From NCBI GenBank assembly GCA_017501665.1, contig JAFVWM010000045.1, positions 1 through 52,684 on the forward strand: a stretch of DNA of 52,684 nucleotides. Direction: 5' to 3'. The position numbers and the translations under genes were made by a program. Each line of letters begins with the position of its first letter. Position 1 is the first letter of the stretch. This DNA is from Alphaproteobacteria bacterium. GTDB lineage: Bacteria; Pseudomonadota; Alphaproteobacteria; RF32; CAG-239. Below the pieces are notes generated by a model. The model saw only the letters and a list, made by a program, of their open reading frames with translations, was not told the DNA's origin and did not search any database. Below, piece after piece: positions 16,511-25,732 of this stretch.

Positions 16511-16915
16511 ATGGGGTTAGCTTCTCCGGTAAAATATTCGTCTGTTTCGGCAATGGAAAGAAAAATTGAAAAATATTTTACGGAACGGGCAAATTTTAAA
16601 TCTGAAATTTATAGCCCTAAAAAAGGTGATATTATAGAAATATACGAACAAGCCCCGCTTCATTTGACGGGGCTTTGTGATTATTTGGGAATCTCAAATC
16701 AAGAACTTGATGAATATCAAAAGAAAGAAGAATTTGCCGAACTTATCAGACGGTCAAAGAAAAAATGTGAGGCCTATTTGGTTGATCAATGTGTCAAATT
16801 ACATAAGGCCGATTTTATTTTAAAAAATAATTTTCCGTCTCTATGGCAAGATTCAACCGATAATTTTGTGGGTGAAGAATTAAAAAAAGTTTTAGTTGAA
16901 TTTGTAAACAAATAA
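16511..16915 (+). CDS. Terminase small subunit
   Basis: A 134 aa DNA-packaging protein. The N-terminal half has the helix-turn-helix-like LTGLCDYLGISNQELDEY (about residues 52-69), which in this family recognises the packaging site. The C-terminal half is helical and contains LKNNFPSLWQD, similar to the LKNNFGW motif of P22 gp3-like small subunits. It sits four bases before the large subunit gene and follows the late promoter and leader terminator, so it is the first gene of the late operon. Confidence 0.85.
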   Translation: MGLASPVKYSSVSAMERKIEKYFTERANFKSEIYSPKKGDIIEIYEQAPLHLTGLCDYLGISNQELDEYQKKEEFAELIRRSKKKCEAYLVDQCVKLHKADFILKNNFPSLWQDSTDNFVGEELKKVLVEFVNK

Positions 16916-16927
16916 AAAGTGAAAAAA

Positions 16928-18253
16928 ATGAATAATCAGACAATAACTGCTCAAATACCGAGATGTTTTGCACCTTTGCTGACATCTGAAAAAAGGATAA
17001 AATTTTATTATGGCGGACGAGGTGGCGGAAAGTCATATGCTTTTGCCGATAGTTTGTTACTTAAAGGACGCATGGAAAAATTGCTTATTGCATGTCTTAG
17101 AGAAGTTCAAGACAGCATTAAAGATTCTGTTTATCGTTTGTTATGTGATAGAATAGCCTTTTATCAGATGAAAGATTATAAAATTTTAGAAACGCGTATC
17201 GAAAACAAAATAACCGGTACAAAATTTATTTTTAAAGGTTTGCGTGATCAAGACGTTCAAAAGATAAAATCATTGGAGGGCGTTGATATTGCGTGGATCG
17301 AAGAAGGACAAACCATTACTAAAAAATCTTGGGACATACTTTCTCCGACTATCAGAAAAGACGGTTCAGAAATTTGGATATCAATGAATCGAAATGAAGA
17401 AAATGATGATTTATGGTCAATATTAGCAGCTAATCCTGATGATAGAACTTTGGTTGTTAAAGTAAATTATAATGACAATCCCTTCTGTCCCAAGGAGTTG
17501 AAGCTTCAGGCACAAAAATGTATGAATGAATCACCTGATGACTATGCACACATATGGTTGGGACAACCGATAAGTCAAAGTGCATCAAAATTAATATCAT
17601 CTGCTGATGTCAGAAAAGCATTTGATGCCAAGATTTCATATTCAGATTCGCCGTTAGTTGTAGGGCTTGATATAGCACGATTTGGTGATGACAATACGGT
17701 TTTTTGTTTTCGACGAGGGCGTTATTGTCAACGATTCGAGGTATTAAAAAAACAAGATATTGTAAGTATTGCCAACTATTGTCAGGGAATTATTCAGGCT
17801 CATAATCCCGTAAGAGTATTTTTAGATGTAGGGGGAATAGGTGCCGGAGTTTATGATATATTATATTCCAGAGGTTTCAGACATATCATCCGAGCCATAA
17901 ATTTTGGAGCCAAAGCCATTTTGGAAGACAGATATGTAAATCGTCGAGCCGAAATGTGGGATAATGCAAGACATTGGTTAACACAGGACTTACCTGTTCA
18001 AATACCTAGAGATGATGATTTATTGAATGATTTGTGTTCCGTAAACAAAAAATATGATTCTTTGGGGCGCTTATTATTAGAAAGCAAAGATGAAATAAAA
18101 AAAAGACTGGGGCGTTCACCTGATAAGGCGGACGCTTTTGTTTTAACCTTTGCCGAACCTGTTTATGATGTTGGCAAGACCACAACCTATGGAAACGGAC
18201 AAGTAGTTTTGGAGGATATGTTTGCCAATCAATTTCAAGAAAGCAAATGGTAA
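16928..18253 (+). CDS. Terminase large subunit (packaging ATPase/nuclease)
   Basis: About 441 aa; a GTG at 16919 would add three residues and neither start has a clear ribosome-binding site. The ATPase motor shows Walker A GGRGGGKS (about residues 29-36) and Walker B VDIAWIEEGQ (about 118-127). The C-terminal RNase H-like nuclease has GLDIARFGDDN (about 244-254), FLDVGGIGAGVYD and SPDKADAFVLTFAEP with catalytic aspartates. This is the PBSX/P22-like Terminase_3 class, which packages DNA into the prohead with the small subunit. All key residues seem present, so it is probably active. Confidence 0.95.
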   Translation: MNNQTITAQIPRCFAPLLTSEKRIKFYYGGRGGGKSYAFADSLLLKGRMEKLLIACLREVQDSIKDSVYRLLCDRIAFYQMKDYKILETRIENKITGTKFIFKGLRDQDVQKIKSLEGVDIAWIEEGQTITKKSWDILSPTIRKDGSEIWISMNRNEENDDLWSILAANPDDRTLVVKVNYNDNPFCPKELKLQAQKCMNESPDDYAHIWLGQPISQSASKLISSADVRKAFDAKISYSDSPLVVGLDIARFGDDNTVFCFRRGRYCQRFEVLKKQDIVSIANYCQGIIQAHNPVRVFLDVGGIGAGVYDILYSRGFRHIIRAINFGAKAILEDRYVNRRAEMWDNARHWLTQDLPVQIPRDDDLLNDLCSVNKKYDSLGRLLLESKDEIKKRLGRSPDKADAFVLTFAEPVYDVGKTTTYGNGQVVLEDMFANQFQESKW

Positions 18254-18290
18254 ATTTTTATACTAACTCAAAATATAAGGAAATAAACAA

Positions 18291-18551
18291 ATGATAAATG
18301 CTGTATCCGACCGAATTTTTATTCGGCTCGAACCGGAATGTAGTACCTCATCAGGCGGTATTATTTTAGTTGATGATTATCATCATACCAGAAATATCGG
18401 TGTGGTGGAAAGTATAGGCAGTTTGGTTAATTCAGTAAAAATAGGAGACAAAGTTTTGTTTCACAAATTTGACGAATTGCCGACACATGATGCTGATTTG
18501 GTTGTTGTTAGAGAAAATTCAATATTAGGAGTATATGAAGATGAACAATAA
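18291..18551 (+). CDS. Phage-encoded GroES-like co-chaperonin
   Basis: An 86 aa protein that follows the GroES (Cpn10) pattern from end to end: an N-terminal beta strand RIFIRLEP, a mobile-loop region with SSGGIILVDD (about residues 21-30), GVVESIGS, IGDKVLFHKF and a C-terminal VVVRENSILGVYE. GroES caps GroEL; phage versions such as T4 gp31 adapt the host GroEL to fold capsid protein. Its place between terminase and portal suggests a role in head assembly. It is shorter in the mobile loop than host GroES. It overlaps the portal gene start. Confidence 0.8.
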   Translation: MINAVSDRIFIRLEPECSTSSGGIILVDDYHHTRNIGVVESIGSLVNSVKIGDKVLFHKFDELPTHDADLVVVRENSILGVYEDEQ

Positions 18552-20349
18552 AATTTTTTCTTCTAAAGAATCAGAAATTTCAAAGTGGCTTGAGAAAATT
18601 TCAAAATCGGAAGAAGCTTTTGAAACATATCACAAACTTTTTGATGATATTCGCAAATATTATCGCAATGATATAAGAAAAGACAAGCAAAATATCTTTT
18701 GGTCGTCGGTAGAAACGCTAAAACCGTTTTTATATTTTAAACAACCTAAACCATATATTGAGCGTAAAGAAAAAACAGATAATAAAACACATAATTATGC
18801 ATGCAAGATATTGGAAAAAGCTCTTTGCAACTGTTTGGATAAATTCGATTTTGACAGTATAATAAAATATGCCCGTAATGACTTTTTGATAGGCGGTATG
18901 GGGATTATAATTGAAAGATATGTTCCTAAATTTACTTGTTTGACAGATGAAGAAGGGACAGATTTTGAAATAAAAACTGATGAAAATGTTATCAGTGAGT
19001 ACGTTGATCCCATAAACTTTATTTGTGATACTGACAAGGTGGGTACATGGGAAGATTGCACTTGGTTTGCTATCAAACAATATATGACCTTTGATGACGT
19101 TGTATCAAATTTTGGTGAAGAATTCAGAAATTTATTGTTTGATTATTCCATAAAAGATGCAAAATCGATTGAGGTTTATGAAGTTTGGGATAAGAAAACG
19201 TCATCTGTAATGTACATCAGTAAAACCTTACCTCATAACTTCTTAAAGGTTATTCATAAAGATGATATGTCGGATATGTTTTTCCCGATACCAAAGCCAT
19301 TGTTTGCAACAACGACCAATGATGGTATAATACCCATTCCCGATTATGTTCAAATAAAGCCTTTGTTAGATGAGCTTGATGGCGTGACTTTGCGCATGGA
19401 AAAAACAATGAAAGCCTTAAAAATTTCGGGCTGTTATGACAATGCTTTTCCTGAGCTTGCCAATATCTTAAATAAAGATACTACTTTAGTGGGTGTATCA
19501 GATTTTGATCGTTTAAAGTCTGCCGGAGGTATAAAAAATATAGTGGATTTTATGCCTATTGAGCAATATGTAACAGCACTTCAAACTTTGGCATCTCGTC
19601 GAAAAGATTTAATTGATGCCATATACGAAATAACCGGTGTATCGGACATAATGCGCGGAATGTCAAATGCAAATGAAACCGCTACTGCCGTAAACAAAAA
19701 GAGTAATTTTGGAACTTTACGTAATCAAGATCGTCAAAACGATATGAATCGATTCATTTCCGAAATATTCAAAATTAAGGCAGAGTATATTTGCGAATAT
19801 TTTGATAGTAGCAAATTATTATCATATTTACCTCCAAGCGAACAAGAATTGCCGGAGGCCGTAAAAGCTGTGGCAATCTTAAAAAATGATAAATTACGAG
19901 ATATGATTTTGGGTATCGAAAGTGATATAACCTTTAATGAATCAGATAAAAAAGCCCGTCATATTGAGGCCGTAACGTCGATTCATACTATTATTGCTCA
20001 AGCTTTTGAGGTTGTAAGTAAGCAACCGGCATTACTCAATTTATATCGTCAAATGATAACATCGATAGTTTCATGTTTATCAAATGCAAGACAATATGAA
20101 AGTGTCTTGAGTCAATGTTTTGATAAAATAGCTCAGGAATTTGATACCCCTGATACACCGATTGTCAAACAGCCAAATCCTCAGCTTTTGGCTCTTCAAA
20201 TGCAAAATCAGCGCAATCTTTGGGATTATGAAATTAAAAAAGAACAAAACGAAATTAAAAAGACCGAGCTTATGCTAAAAAAACAGCAAGATGAAGCTAA
20301 AAATAAATTAGCTTTAGATGAACTCAGCTTACAGGCAATAAAAAAATAA
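18541..20349 (+). CDS. Portal protein (P22-like)
   Basis: About 602 aa. The portal ring sits at one capsid vertex, docks the terminase and is the DNA channel. I chose the ATG at 18541 because AGGAG is eight bases upstream; an ATG at 18535 is too close. Sequence features of podoviral portals are an N-terminal region with FWSSVETLKPFLYF (about residues 57-70), a YVDPINFICD wing segment, and a long helical C-terminus ending in a lysine- and glutamine-rich coiled coil (about 540-602). Position after TerL and before scaffold and capsid supports the call. Confidence 0.88.
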   Translation: MNNKIFSSKESEISKWLEKISKSEEAFETYHKLFDDIRKYYRNDIRKDKQNIFWSSVETLKPFLYFKQPKPYIERKEKTDNKTHNYACKILEKALCNCLDKFDFDSIIKYARNDFLIGGMGIIIERYVPKFTCLTDEEGTDFEIKTDENVISEYVDPINFICDTDKVGTWEDCTWFAIKQYMTFDDVVSNFGEEFRNLLFDYSIKDAKSIEVYEVWDKKTSSVMYISKTLPHNFLKVIHKDDMSDMFFPIPKPLFATTTNDGIIPIPDYVQIKPLLDELDGVTLRMEKTMKALKISGCYDNAFPELANILNKDTTLVGVSDFDRLKSAGGIKNIVDFMPIEQYVTALQTLASRRKDLIDAIYEITGVSDIMRGMSNANETATAVNKKSNFGTLRNQDRQNDMNRFISEIFKIKAEYICEYFDSSKLLSYLPPSEQELPEAVKAVAILKNDKLRDMILGIESDITFNESDKKARHIEAVTSIHTIIAQAFEVVSKQPALLNLYRQMITSIVSCLSNARQYESVLSQCFDKIAQEFDTPDTPIVKQPNPQLLALQMQNQRNLWDYEIKKEQNEIKKTELMLKKQQDEAKNKLALDELSLQAIKK

Positions 20350-20362
20350 TAAGACAAAAGCA

Positions 20363-20593
20363 ATGACATATTTTAGCAAAACTTTTTCGGAAGAATATGT
20401 TCTTCCGGATGGAACGGTCGCGACCACATCTCGTGATATCGACCGTTATTTAAAGGCCAATAATTTGGCTTCAAAATCAGATTATTCAGAGCAGTATATG
20501 AACAAAATACGTCTGGATAATGATAAGACTCAGCGAAAAGAAATTTTTGCTGAAATAGTACAACAATATAAAAAAAGGATATGGAATGAGTAA
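20363..20593 (+). CDS. Small prophage protein between portal and scaffold, 76 aa
   Basis: A charged, soluble protein of unknown function. The N-terminal part (YVLPDGTVATTSRDIDRYL) looks like a short beta hairpin followed by helices. The gene begins 13 bases after the portal gene and overlaps the scaffold gene by eight bases, so it is translated as part of the head-assembly cluster. It may be a minor head protein. Confidence 0.65.
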   Translation: MTYFSKTFSEEYVLPDGTVATTSRDIDRYLKANNLASKSDYSEQYMNKIRLDNDKTQRKEIFAEIVQQYKKRIWNE

Positions 20594-21416
20594 GATCAAA
20601 GACAAATTGGATGATTTTGCCAATGATAACAAAGGTACAAATCCTGAAGAACAAAACATCCGAGAGCTTTCTGAGCTTGTCGATGAAAAAGACGAATATC
20701 TTGAAGCTCCGAAATCTTATGAAGAAGAAATAGCCAAAACTTTTTGCAAGCTTCCTTTTGATTGGCGCTGTTATTTGCACGCCAGAGAAAAAGAGGTAGA
20801 TAAAGGTTTTAGCGATTTGCGTGAACGAGCATTGTTGTATAAATGGCTTGATGATATTTATACAACACGTTCGGATGAACTGCAAAAAGATGGTATAAAC
20901 AGCTCTGATGATTGGCTAAAAAAAATGGTTGAAATAGATACCATGTTAAGCAAAAATCCGACAGATACCATCAATATGTTGGCTGTATCTTATGGAATTG
21001 ATAACAGTCAAAAATTACCTTATTCGGCAAAGACAGAAGAAAAGATGTCCGAATTTATTTCAAAACAGTTGATAGAAAAACAACTAAACGATTTCATAGG
21101 CGAGATTGATGACAACGGCGGGTTAAAACACCCGTTTTTTTATGAGGTTATCAAAGATATGCATGATCTCATTTCAAAAAATATTGTCAAAGATTTGCCT
21201 CAAGCCTATGAAACTGCGGTTTGGTTAAATTCTTCAACCAGAAATAAGTTAATTGAAAAACGCGTCAAAGAAGCTCTCGCGATAAAAAGCAAAGATGCTC
21301 AAAAATCAAAAGAAGCAGGCTTTTCACCTAAAGGCAAAGCTCCCGAATTAAAAAGAGATTTATCACTTCGAGAAGAACTGGAGATGCGTTTTGCCGAACT
21401 AGGTAATGATTTTTAG
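20586..21416 (+). CDS. Putative scaffolding protein
   Basis: A 276 aa highly charged, mostly helical protein placed directly before the major capsid gene, the usual place for scaffold. The acidic N-terminus, long helical middle and basic C-terminal tail (KSKEAGFSPKGKAPELKRD, then SLREELEMRF) fit a scaffold whose basic C-terminus binds coat protein. Such proteins guide prohead assembly and then leave. Sequence families of scaffolds are poorly conserved, so the call rests on position, charge pattern and helical content. Confidence 0.65.
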   Translation: MSKIKDKLDDFANDNKGTNPEEQNIRELSELVDEKDEYLEAPKSYEEEIAKTFCKLPFDWRCYLHAREKEVDKGFSDLRERALLYKWLDDIYTTRSDELQKDGINSSDDWLKKMVEIDTMLSKNPTDTINMLAVSYGIDNSQKLPYSAKTEEKMSEFISKQLIEKQLNDFIGEIDDNGGLKHPFFYEVIKDMHDLISKNIVKDLPQAYETAVWLNSSTRNKLIEKRVKEALAIKSKDAQKSKEAGFSPKGKAPELKRDLSLREELEMRFAELGNDF

Positions 21417-21451
21417 TTAGTAACAACATATTTTAGAAAAGGATAAAAATA

Positions 21452-22420
21452 ATGGCTAACAGCAATTATGATGAAATTTTTACAACTACATTAGAATCTC
21501 GTAGTGCAAAGTTGGCAGACAATGTAACCAAAAATAATGCATTGTTAAATCGCTTAAAAGAAAAAGATAAGGTGCGCCCGATTTCAGGTGGTTCAAAAAT
21601 TTTGGAAGAACTGGAATATGGCGAAGGTGATATGGTTTGGTACTCAGGTTATGATACAATAAGCTATACTCCCAAACAACTCTTTACATCAGCTGAATAT
21701 GCAATAAAATTGGCTGCTGTTCCCGTTGCTGTTTCGGGTGAAGATTTATTGAAAAACTCAGGTCCCGAACAAGTTATGGAATTGATGGAAAAAAGAATCC
21801 AAAATGCCGAAAAAACCATGGCTAATCAATTGGCTTCCGCAATGTATGGTGATGGTACGGCTGCTGACGGAAAGGCTATCGGTGGATTAAAATTGTTGGT
21901 TGCCGATGATCCCACAACCGGAACTGTCGGAAATATCAATCGCGCCACATCAGGAAATGAATTTTGGCGCAACCAATCGGCTACACATGAGAATTTGACT
22001 TCAGCAAATATTTTGCAAGCTATGGATGAAATGTATTTGAAATGTACTCGCGGACTTGATAAGCCTGATTTGATTGTAGTCGATGATAAATTATATTCAA
22101 CTTTTGAAAATGCATTGACACCTTTGGCTCGTTTTAGTGACCCGAAACTTGCCGAAGCCGGTTTTGCCAACATCAAATACAAAGGTTGTGATGTAATTTA
22201 TGATGGCGGTCAAGGTGGTTATTGTCCGGATAATCATATGTATTTCTTGAACACCAATTATTTATATTTGCGTCCGCATAAAGATCGTAATATGAAAGTA
22301 ATCGGCGGAGACAGATTGTCTGTCAACCAAGATGCAATGTATCGTATTATCGGTTGGGCCGGCAATATGACAATGTCAAATGCTGCCTTACAAGGTGTTT
22401 TGATAAATTCAGTTGCTTAA
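21452..22420 (+). CDS. Major capsid protein
   Basis: A 322 aa capsid subunit of the HK97-like fold family found in podovirus-like alphaproteobacterial prophages. The central region shows KLAAVPVAVSGEDLL (about residues 88-102), a long helical part with MEKRIQNAEKTMANQLASA, and LDKPDLIVVDDKLY (about 200-213). The C-terminus (YRIIGWAGNMTMSNAALQGVLI) matches capsid proteins in which the last strand interlocks subunits. No fused protease or delta domain is seen, so a separate scaffold is expected, and one precedes it. A long hairpin follows the gene. Confidence 0.85.
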   Translation: MANSNYDEIFTTTLESRSAKLADNVTKNNALLNRLKEKDKVRPISGGSKILEELEYGEGDMVWYSGYDTISYTPKQLFTSAEYAIKLAAVPVAVSGEDLLKNSGPEQVMELMEKRIQNAEKTMANQLASAMYGDGTAADGKAIGGLKLLVADDPTTGTVGNINRATSGNEFWRNQSATHENLTSANILQAMDEMYLKCTRGLDKPDLIVVDDKLYSTFENALTPLARFSDPKLAEAGFANIKYKGCDVIYDGGQGGYCPDNHMYFLNTNYLYLRPHKDRNMKVIGGDRLSVNQDAMYRIIGWAGNMTMSNAALQGVLINSVA

Positions 22421-22457
22421 AATATATAATATCAACTTTTAATTTACGCTAACTCTA

Positions 22458-22501
22458 AAGAAGAAAACCTCTTTTTATTTATAAATAGAGGTTTTCTTCT
22501 T
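22458..22501 (+). terminator. Long hairpin after the capsid gene
   Basis: Fifteen perfectly paired bases (AAGAAGAAAACCTCT with AGAGGTTTTCTTCTT) around a 14-base AT-rich loop. The 3' side is not a clean T-run, so it may be a partial terminator or an mRNA-stabilising or processing site that raises capsid mRNA over downstream genes. Confidence 0.6.
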
Positions 22502-22520
22502 GTATTAAAGGAATTAATCA

Positions 22521-23078
22521 ATGGATTTTGCAACATACCAAAACTTAATAAACCAAAACAAACACAGACAAGACAATAGCTTATCAGTCAGATTCTATGA
22601 TAAATCGATAAAAACAGACAAGTTAAATGACAATGGTATTCCGGTATTTAAGTCGGTATGCTATTGCGAAATAAGAATAAAAGATAATACAACTGAAATT
22701 TATGATCAACCGGCAACTAAAGATAAAATAGAGCGGTTTCCGATAGAATATGCTCGTTATCAAATGATGAAAGAAAAAACAATCCGAGGAACAGCCATAG
22801 AGATGTTTGCTTTTTTAAGCGCGACGGAAATTGAGACATGTAAATATCGAGGAATTTTCACCATAGAAGATTTGGCAGATCTTACACAAGAACAAGCCAA
22901 AAATCTTCAACTTTCAAAAGAATATGAAACAGCAAAAAAATTTGTATCTTTTGCCAAGAATATAAAAAATATGACTACCATAAACGAGATTGAACAAAAA
23001 TATCAAAAACAAATAACCGGATTGGAAGAACAAATAAAGAAACTTTCTCAAAATAAGAAAAGGGGGAAAAGCAAATGA
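22521..23078 (+). CDS. Conserved podoviral head-region protein, 185 aa
   Basis: No enzyme motif is visible. The middle contains RFPIEYARYQMMKEKTIRGTAIEMF (split here as RFPIEYARYQ and RGTAIEMF), followed by YRGIFTIEDLADLTQEQA, a helix-hairpin-like segment typical of the protein encoded directly after the capsid gene in this phage group. The C-terminus is a lysine-rich coiled coil. It overlaps the next gene by four bases (ATGA). It is probably a head or head-completion protein. Confidence 0.6.
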   Translation: MDFATYQNLINQNKHRQDNSLSVRFYDKSIKTDKLNDNGIPVFKSVCYCEIRIKDNTTEIYDQPATKDKIERFPIEYARYQMMKEKTIRGTAIEMFAFLSATEIETCKYRGIFTIEDLADLTQEQAKNLQLSKEYETAKKFVSFAKNIKNMTTINEIEQKYQKQITGLEEQIKKLSQNKKRGKSK

Positions 23079-23788
23079 AATCAATACTGGAAACCTGTCA
23101 AGAGGTTGCAGATATAGCCGCGACCAAAAGACCATTGGATTTATTTAATCCGAATTCACAACAAGATGCCATTTTTCTGAGCATTGCCAAATCTGCCTTA
23201 GATAGTCTTTTGCGTTATGGTGATTGGCAAGAACTGACAAAAGAGGGGGTTTTAAGGACATCGGGAAAAAAAGATAAATATTTAATGGAAGAATTTTGTC
23301 CTGATTTTTATAGCCTTTTGAATAATACAATTTATGTAAAAGACAGTAATGAAAAATTGATTGGTGCAATAACTCCTCAAGACTGGATGAGAGAAAAATA
23401 TTTTAATGAAACTTCTTCTGATACAAAATTTATTATTCAAAACGGAATGATAAAATTTTTAACACCTCCCAAAGACAATATAAAAATCGTTTTTCAATAT
23501 CGTTCCAATATTGTGTGCTATGATGTAACTAACGGTTATATGGAAAAAAATTCAATTACTAAAAATACCGATGTTCCGATTTTTGATGAATATTTGGTAA
23601 AATTGGGAATTTTGTGGCGTTGGCTGAAAAGAAACGGCATGGATTATAACGAAGAGTACAATGAATATGAGCGAGAAATCAAAAAGAAATTTGCATCATC
23701 GTTATCCATAAAAGATATAAATCTTAGTAATATGATTGAAGATGTTAGCTCACAAGGAGTATCAATTTATGTTAAAACCGATAAATAG
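23075..23788 (+). CDS. Putative head-tail connector (adaptor) protein, 237 aa
   Basis: A soluble protein placed between the capsid-region genes and the nozzle gene, where short-tailed phages encode the adaptor that extends the portal (P22 gp4 or T7 gp11-like). The N-terminal helical part (ILETCQEVADIA, then ALDSLLRYGDWQEL) and the central beta-rich part (FLTPPKDNIKIVFQYRSN) fit that fold, as does LVKLGILWRWLKRNGMDYNEEYNEYE, which is common in such proteins. The start overlaps the previous stop, and its end overlaps the nozzle gene by 20 bases. Confidence 0.6.
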   Translation: MKSILETCQEVADIAATKRPLDLFNPNSQQDAIFLSIAKSALDSLLRYGDWQELTKEGVLRTSGKKDKYLMEEFCPDFYSLLNNTIYVKDSNEKLIGAITPQDWMREKYFNETSSDTKFIIQNGMIKFLTPPKDNIKIVFQYRSNIVCYDVTNGYMEKNSITKNTDVPIFDEYLVKLGILWRWLKRNGMDYNEEYNEYEREIKKKFASSLSIKDINLSNMIEDVSSQGVSIYVKTDK

Positions 23789-25322
23789 AGCCAATAAATC
23801 CGTAAATTATACTTTACCGGCACCTTGTGGCGGGTTAAATATGCGTGACAGCCTTGATAATATGGATTTGTCCGATGCCATAAAAATGGATAACTATATT
23901 CCCAAAGATACCAAAGTTGTATTACGTAAAGGTTATACACAATATGCCAAAAGTAAAACTTCTTTTTTAACATTGTGTTCGTACAAAAAATATAACAAGT
24001 CATTATTGTTGGGTATATCCGGTGGTAAGGTATATAATTTGACATCAAAAAATAATGTAACAACCTTTGAAGGAGTAGATTTCACAAACAGCAGATGTCA
24101 AACATTTCAATACAAAGATCGCCTGTTTTTTATGAATGGGGTTGATAAACCTAAAGTTTTTTATATAGATGAAAACGAAAATGAAAAGTTTGAAGATTGG
24201 AATTTATCAGCCGAAAATTTGTTGCCGGAAAAGATAATATCAGGAGCTGTTTCCAAGCAGTTTTTATGGTTTATTGAAAGAGGAAGCCTAAATGTTTGGT
24301 ACACCGCAGAAGGTGGCAATATTGCCGGTAATTTATACAAATTTGATCTAAGCAGTGTTTCTCGTTTTGGCGGGTATTTGGTAGCCGTCTGTTGTTGGAT
24401 GCTTGACGGCGGACAAGGAATTGATGATTTGACGGTATTTTTAACCTCTGAAGGCGAAGCTTTGGTATATTCGGGGAGTAACCCAAATGATGCTGACAAT
24501 TGGACACTTAAAGGGTCATATAAAATTGCTAAGCCGATAGGTTACAAATGTACTTTGGCATATCAAGGTGATGTTGTCATAATAACTGAAGAAGGTTACA
24601 TGCCTTTGTCAAAGGTACTGCCCTTAAATCAGGCTTCAAATTCGTCAATAGCTTTTTCCGACAAAATAAGAGGGCTGGTATTGGACAGAACGGCTAATAA
24701 CAAAAACAAAGAAGGCTGGCAAGCCGTAATTTATTCCAAAGGAGGATATGCCGTTTTTAATGTGCCGGTTTACAATAACTATGAGCAACATGTAATAAAC
24801 ATAAACAGTGGTGCTTGGTGTCGTTTTACCAACATCAAATCACATTGCTGGGAGATCTTTGAAGGAAGACTTTATTTTGGTTCGGATTATGGAGTTTATT
24901 TGTTTGACGACGGCTATTCTGACGCCGGTAATCATATTTATGGTGAAGTTGAACAAGCTTATTCTAATTTAGGATTTGACGGATTAAAAAAAATTCAATT
25001 ATTAAATCCTCGAACAAAATCATCAACACAATACGCTTTGGTTATATATACCAATATAGATTTTGATGATCAAGAAGCAACATATGCCGAAAATGTCGGA
25101 ATTGCCGGAGTTACCAAATGGAATGAAGCAAAATGGTCAAGTATAAAAAATCCGATAGGAACAAAATGGCAAACACTACGCGGTAAAATACGATCACAAT
25201 GGATTGCCAATTCATCAACCGGTTACAAAGCAAGCATTGTTTTTAAAACCAAAACCAGAGGCAATCTTATAGAGTGGTATGATACGGGGGTGCGCTATGA
25301 AACAGCCGTCGGAATTTTATAA
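23769..25322 (+). CDS. Tail nozzle / DNA stabilisation protein (P22 gp10- or T7 gp12-like)
   Basis: About 517 aa from the ATG at 23769, which follows AAGGAG; the frame opens at 23736. The N-terminus LPAPCGGLNMRDSLDNMD and KMDNYIPKDTKVVLRKGY is the hallmark of the podoviral packaged-DNA-stabilisation or tubular proteins. The remainder is rich in beta strands with repeated Tyr, Trp and Gly motifs, fitting a propeller-like nozzle. The protein would form the lower part of the short tail tube and hold packaged DNA. Confidence 0.78.
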   Translation: MLKPINRANKSVNYTLPAPCGGLNMRDSLDNMDLSDAIKMDNYIPKDTKVVLRKGYTQYAKSKTSFLTLCSYKKYNKSLLLGISGGKVYNLTSKNNVTTFEGVDFTNSRCQTFQYKDRLFFMNGVDKPKVFYIDENENEKFEDWNLSAENLLPEKIISGAVSKQFLWFIERGSLNVWYTAEGGNIAGNLYKFDLSSVSRFGGYLVAVCCWMLDGGQGIDDLTVFLTSEGEALVYSGSNPNDADNWTLKGSYKIAKPIGYKCTLAYQGDVVIITEEGYMPLSKVLPLNQASNSSIAFSDKIRGLVLDRTANNKNKEGWQAVIYSKGGYAVFNVPVYNNYEQHVININSGAWCRFTNIKSHCWEIFEGRLYFGSDYGVYLFDDGYSDAGNHIYGEVEQAYSNLGFDGLKKIQLLNPRTKSSTQYALVIYTNIDFDDQEATYAENVGIAGVTKWNEAKWSSIKNPIGTKWQTLRGKIRSQWIANSSTGYKASIVFKTKTRGNLIEWYDTGVRYETAVGIL

Positions 25323-25731
25323 TATTGTGTATGATAACAGTTTGGTCGATTGGATATGTGATGGATTAAAAACAGATAAAAATTGGCTTGAAGGCGATTA
25401 TTACACACTGGGATTTAAGTTAGGTCATAAATTACTTGGCGGTTTAATTTATCATAATATAAGACCAAATAGAGATTTATGGATGACAATTTATACTACT
25501 GATAAAAGGTGGTGTAATAGGCGAGTGTTGAAAGTTATTTTCTCACTCGCTTTTAATTTGTGGCAGGTAGAACGTATAAGTATATCCGTGTCGGTAAACA
25601 ACAAGTCTTGCAGAAAACTGGTTGAAAAACTGGGTTTTAAACAAGAAGGTTTATCACGTAAATATATGGATGACGGTTCTGACTGTCTTTTTTACGGAAT
25701 GTTAAAATCAGAAAATGAATGGAGTAAATAA
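25297..25731 (+). CDS. GNAT family acetyltransferase-like protein
   Basis: About 144 aa from the ATG at 25297, preceded by a GGGGGTG region; it overlaps the nozzle gene end. The sequence matches the GNAT fold: substrate strands around GHKLLGGLIYHNI, then LWMTIYTTDKRWCNRRVLKVIF, where the acetyl-CoA loop would lie, and SVSVNNKSCRKLVEKLGFKQEG (read as VNNKSCRKLVEKLGF), the typical last helix. Small GNAT genes occur at this position in many alphaproteobacterial short-tailed prophages. The target is unknown; a virion protein or host protein is possible. Confidence 0.75.
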   Translation: MKQPSEFYNIVYDNSLVDWICDGLKTDKNWLEGDYYTLGFKLGHKLLGGLIYHNIRPNRDLWMTIYTTDKRWCNRRVLKVIFSLAFNLWQVERISISVSVNNKSCRKLVEKLGFKQEGLSRKYMDDGSDCLFYGMLKSENEWSK

Positions 25732-25732
25732 A

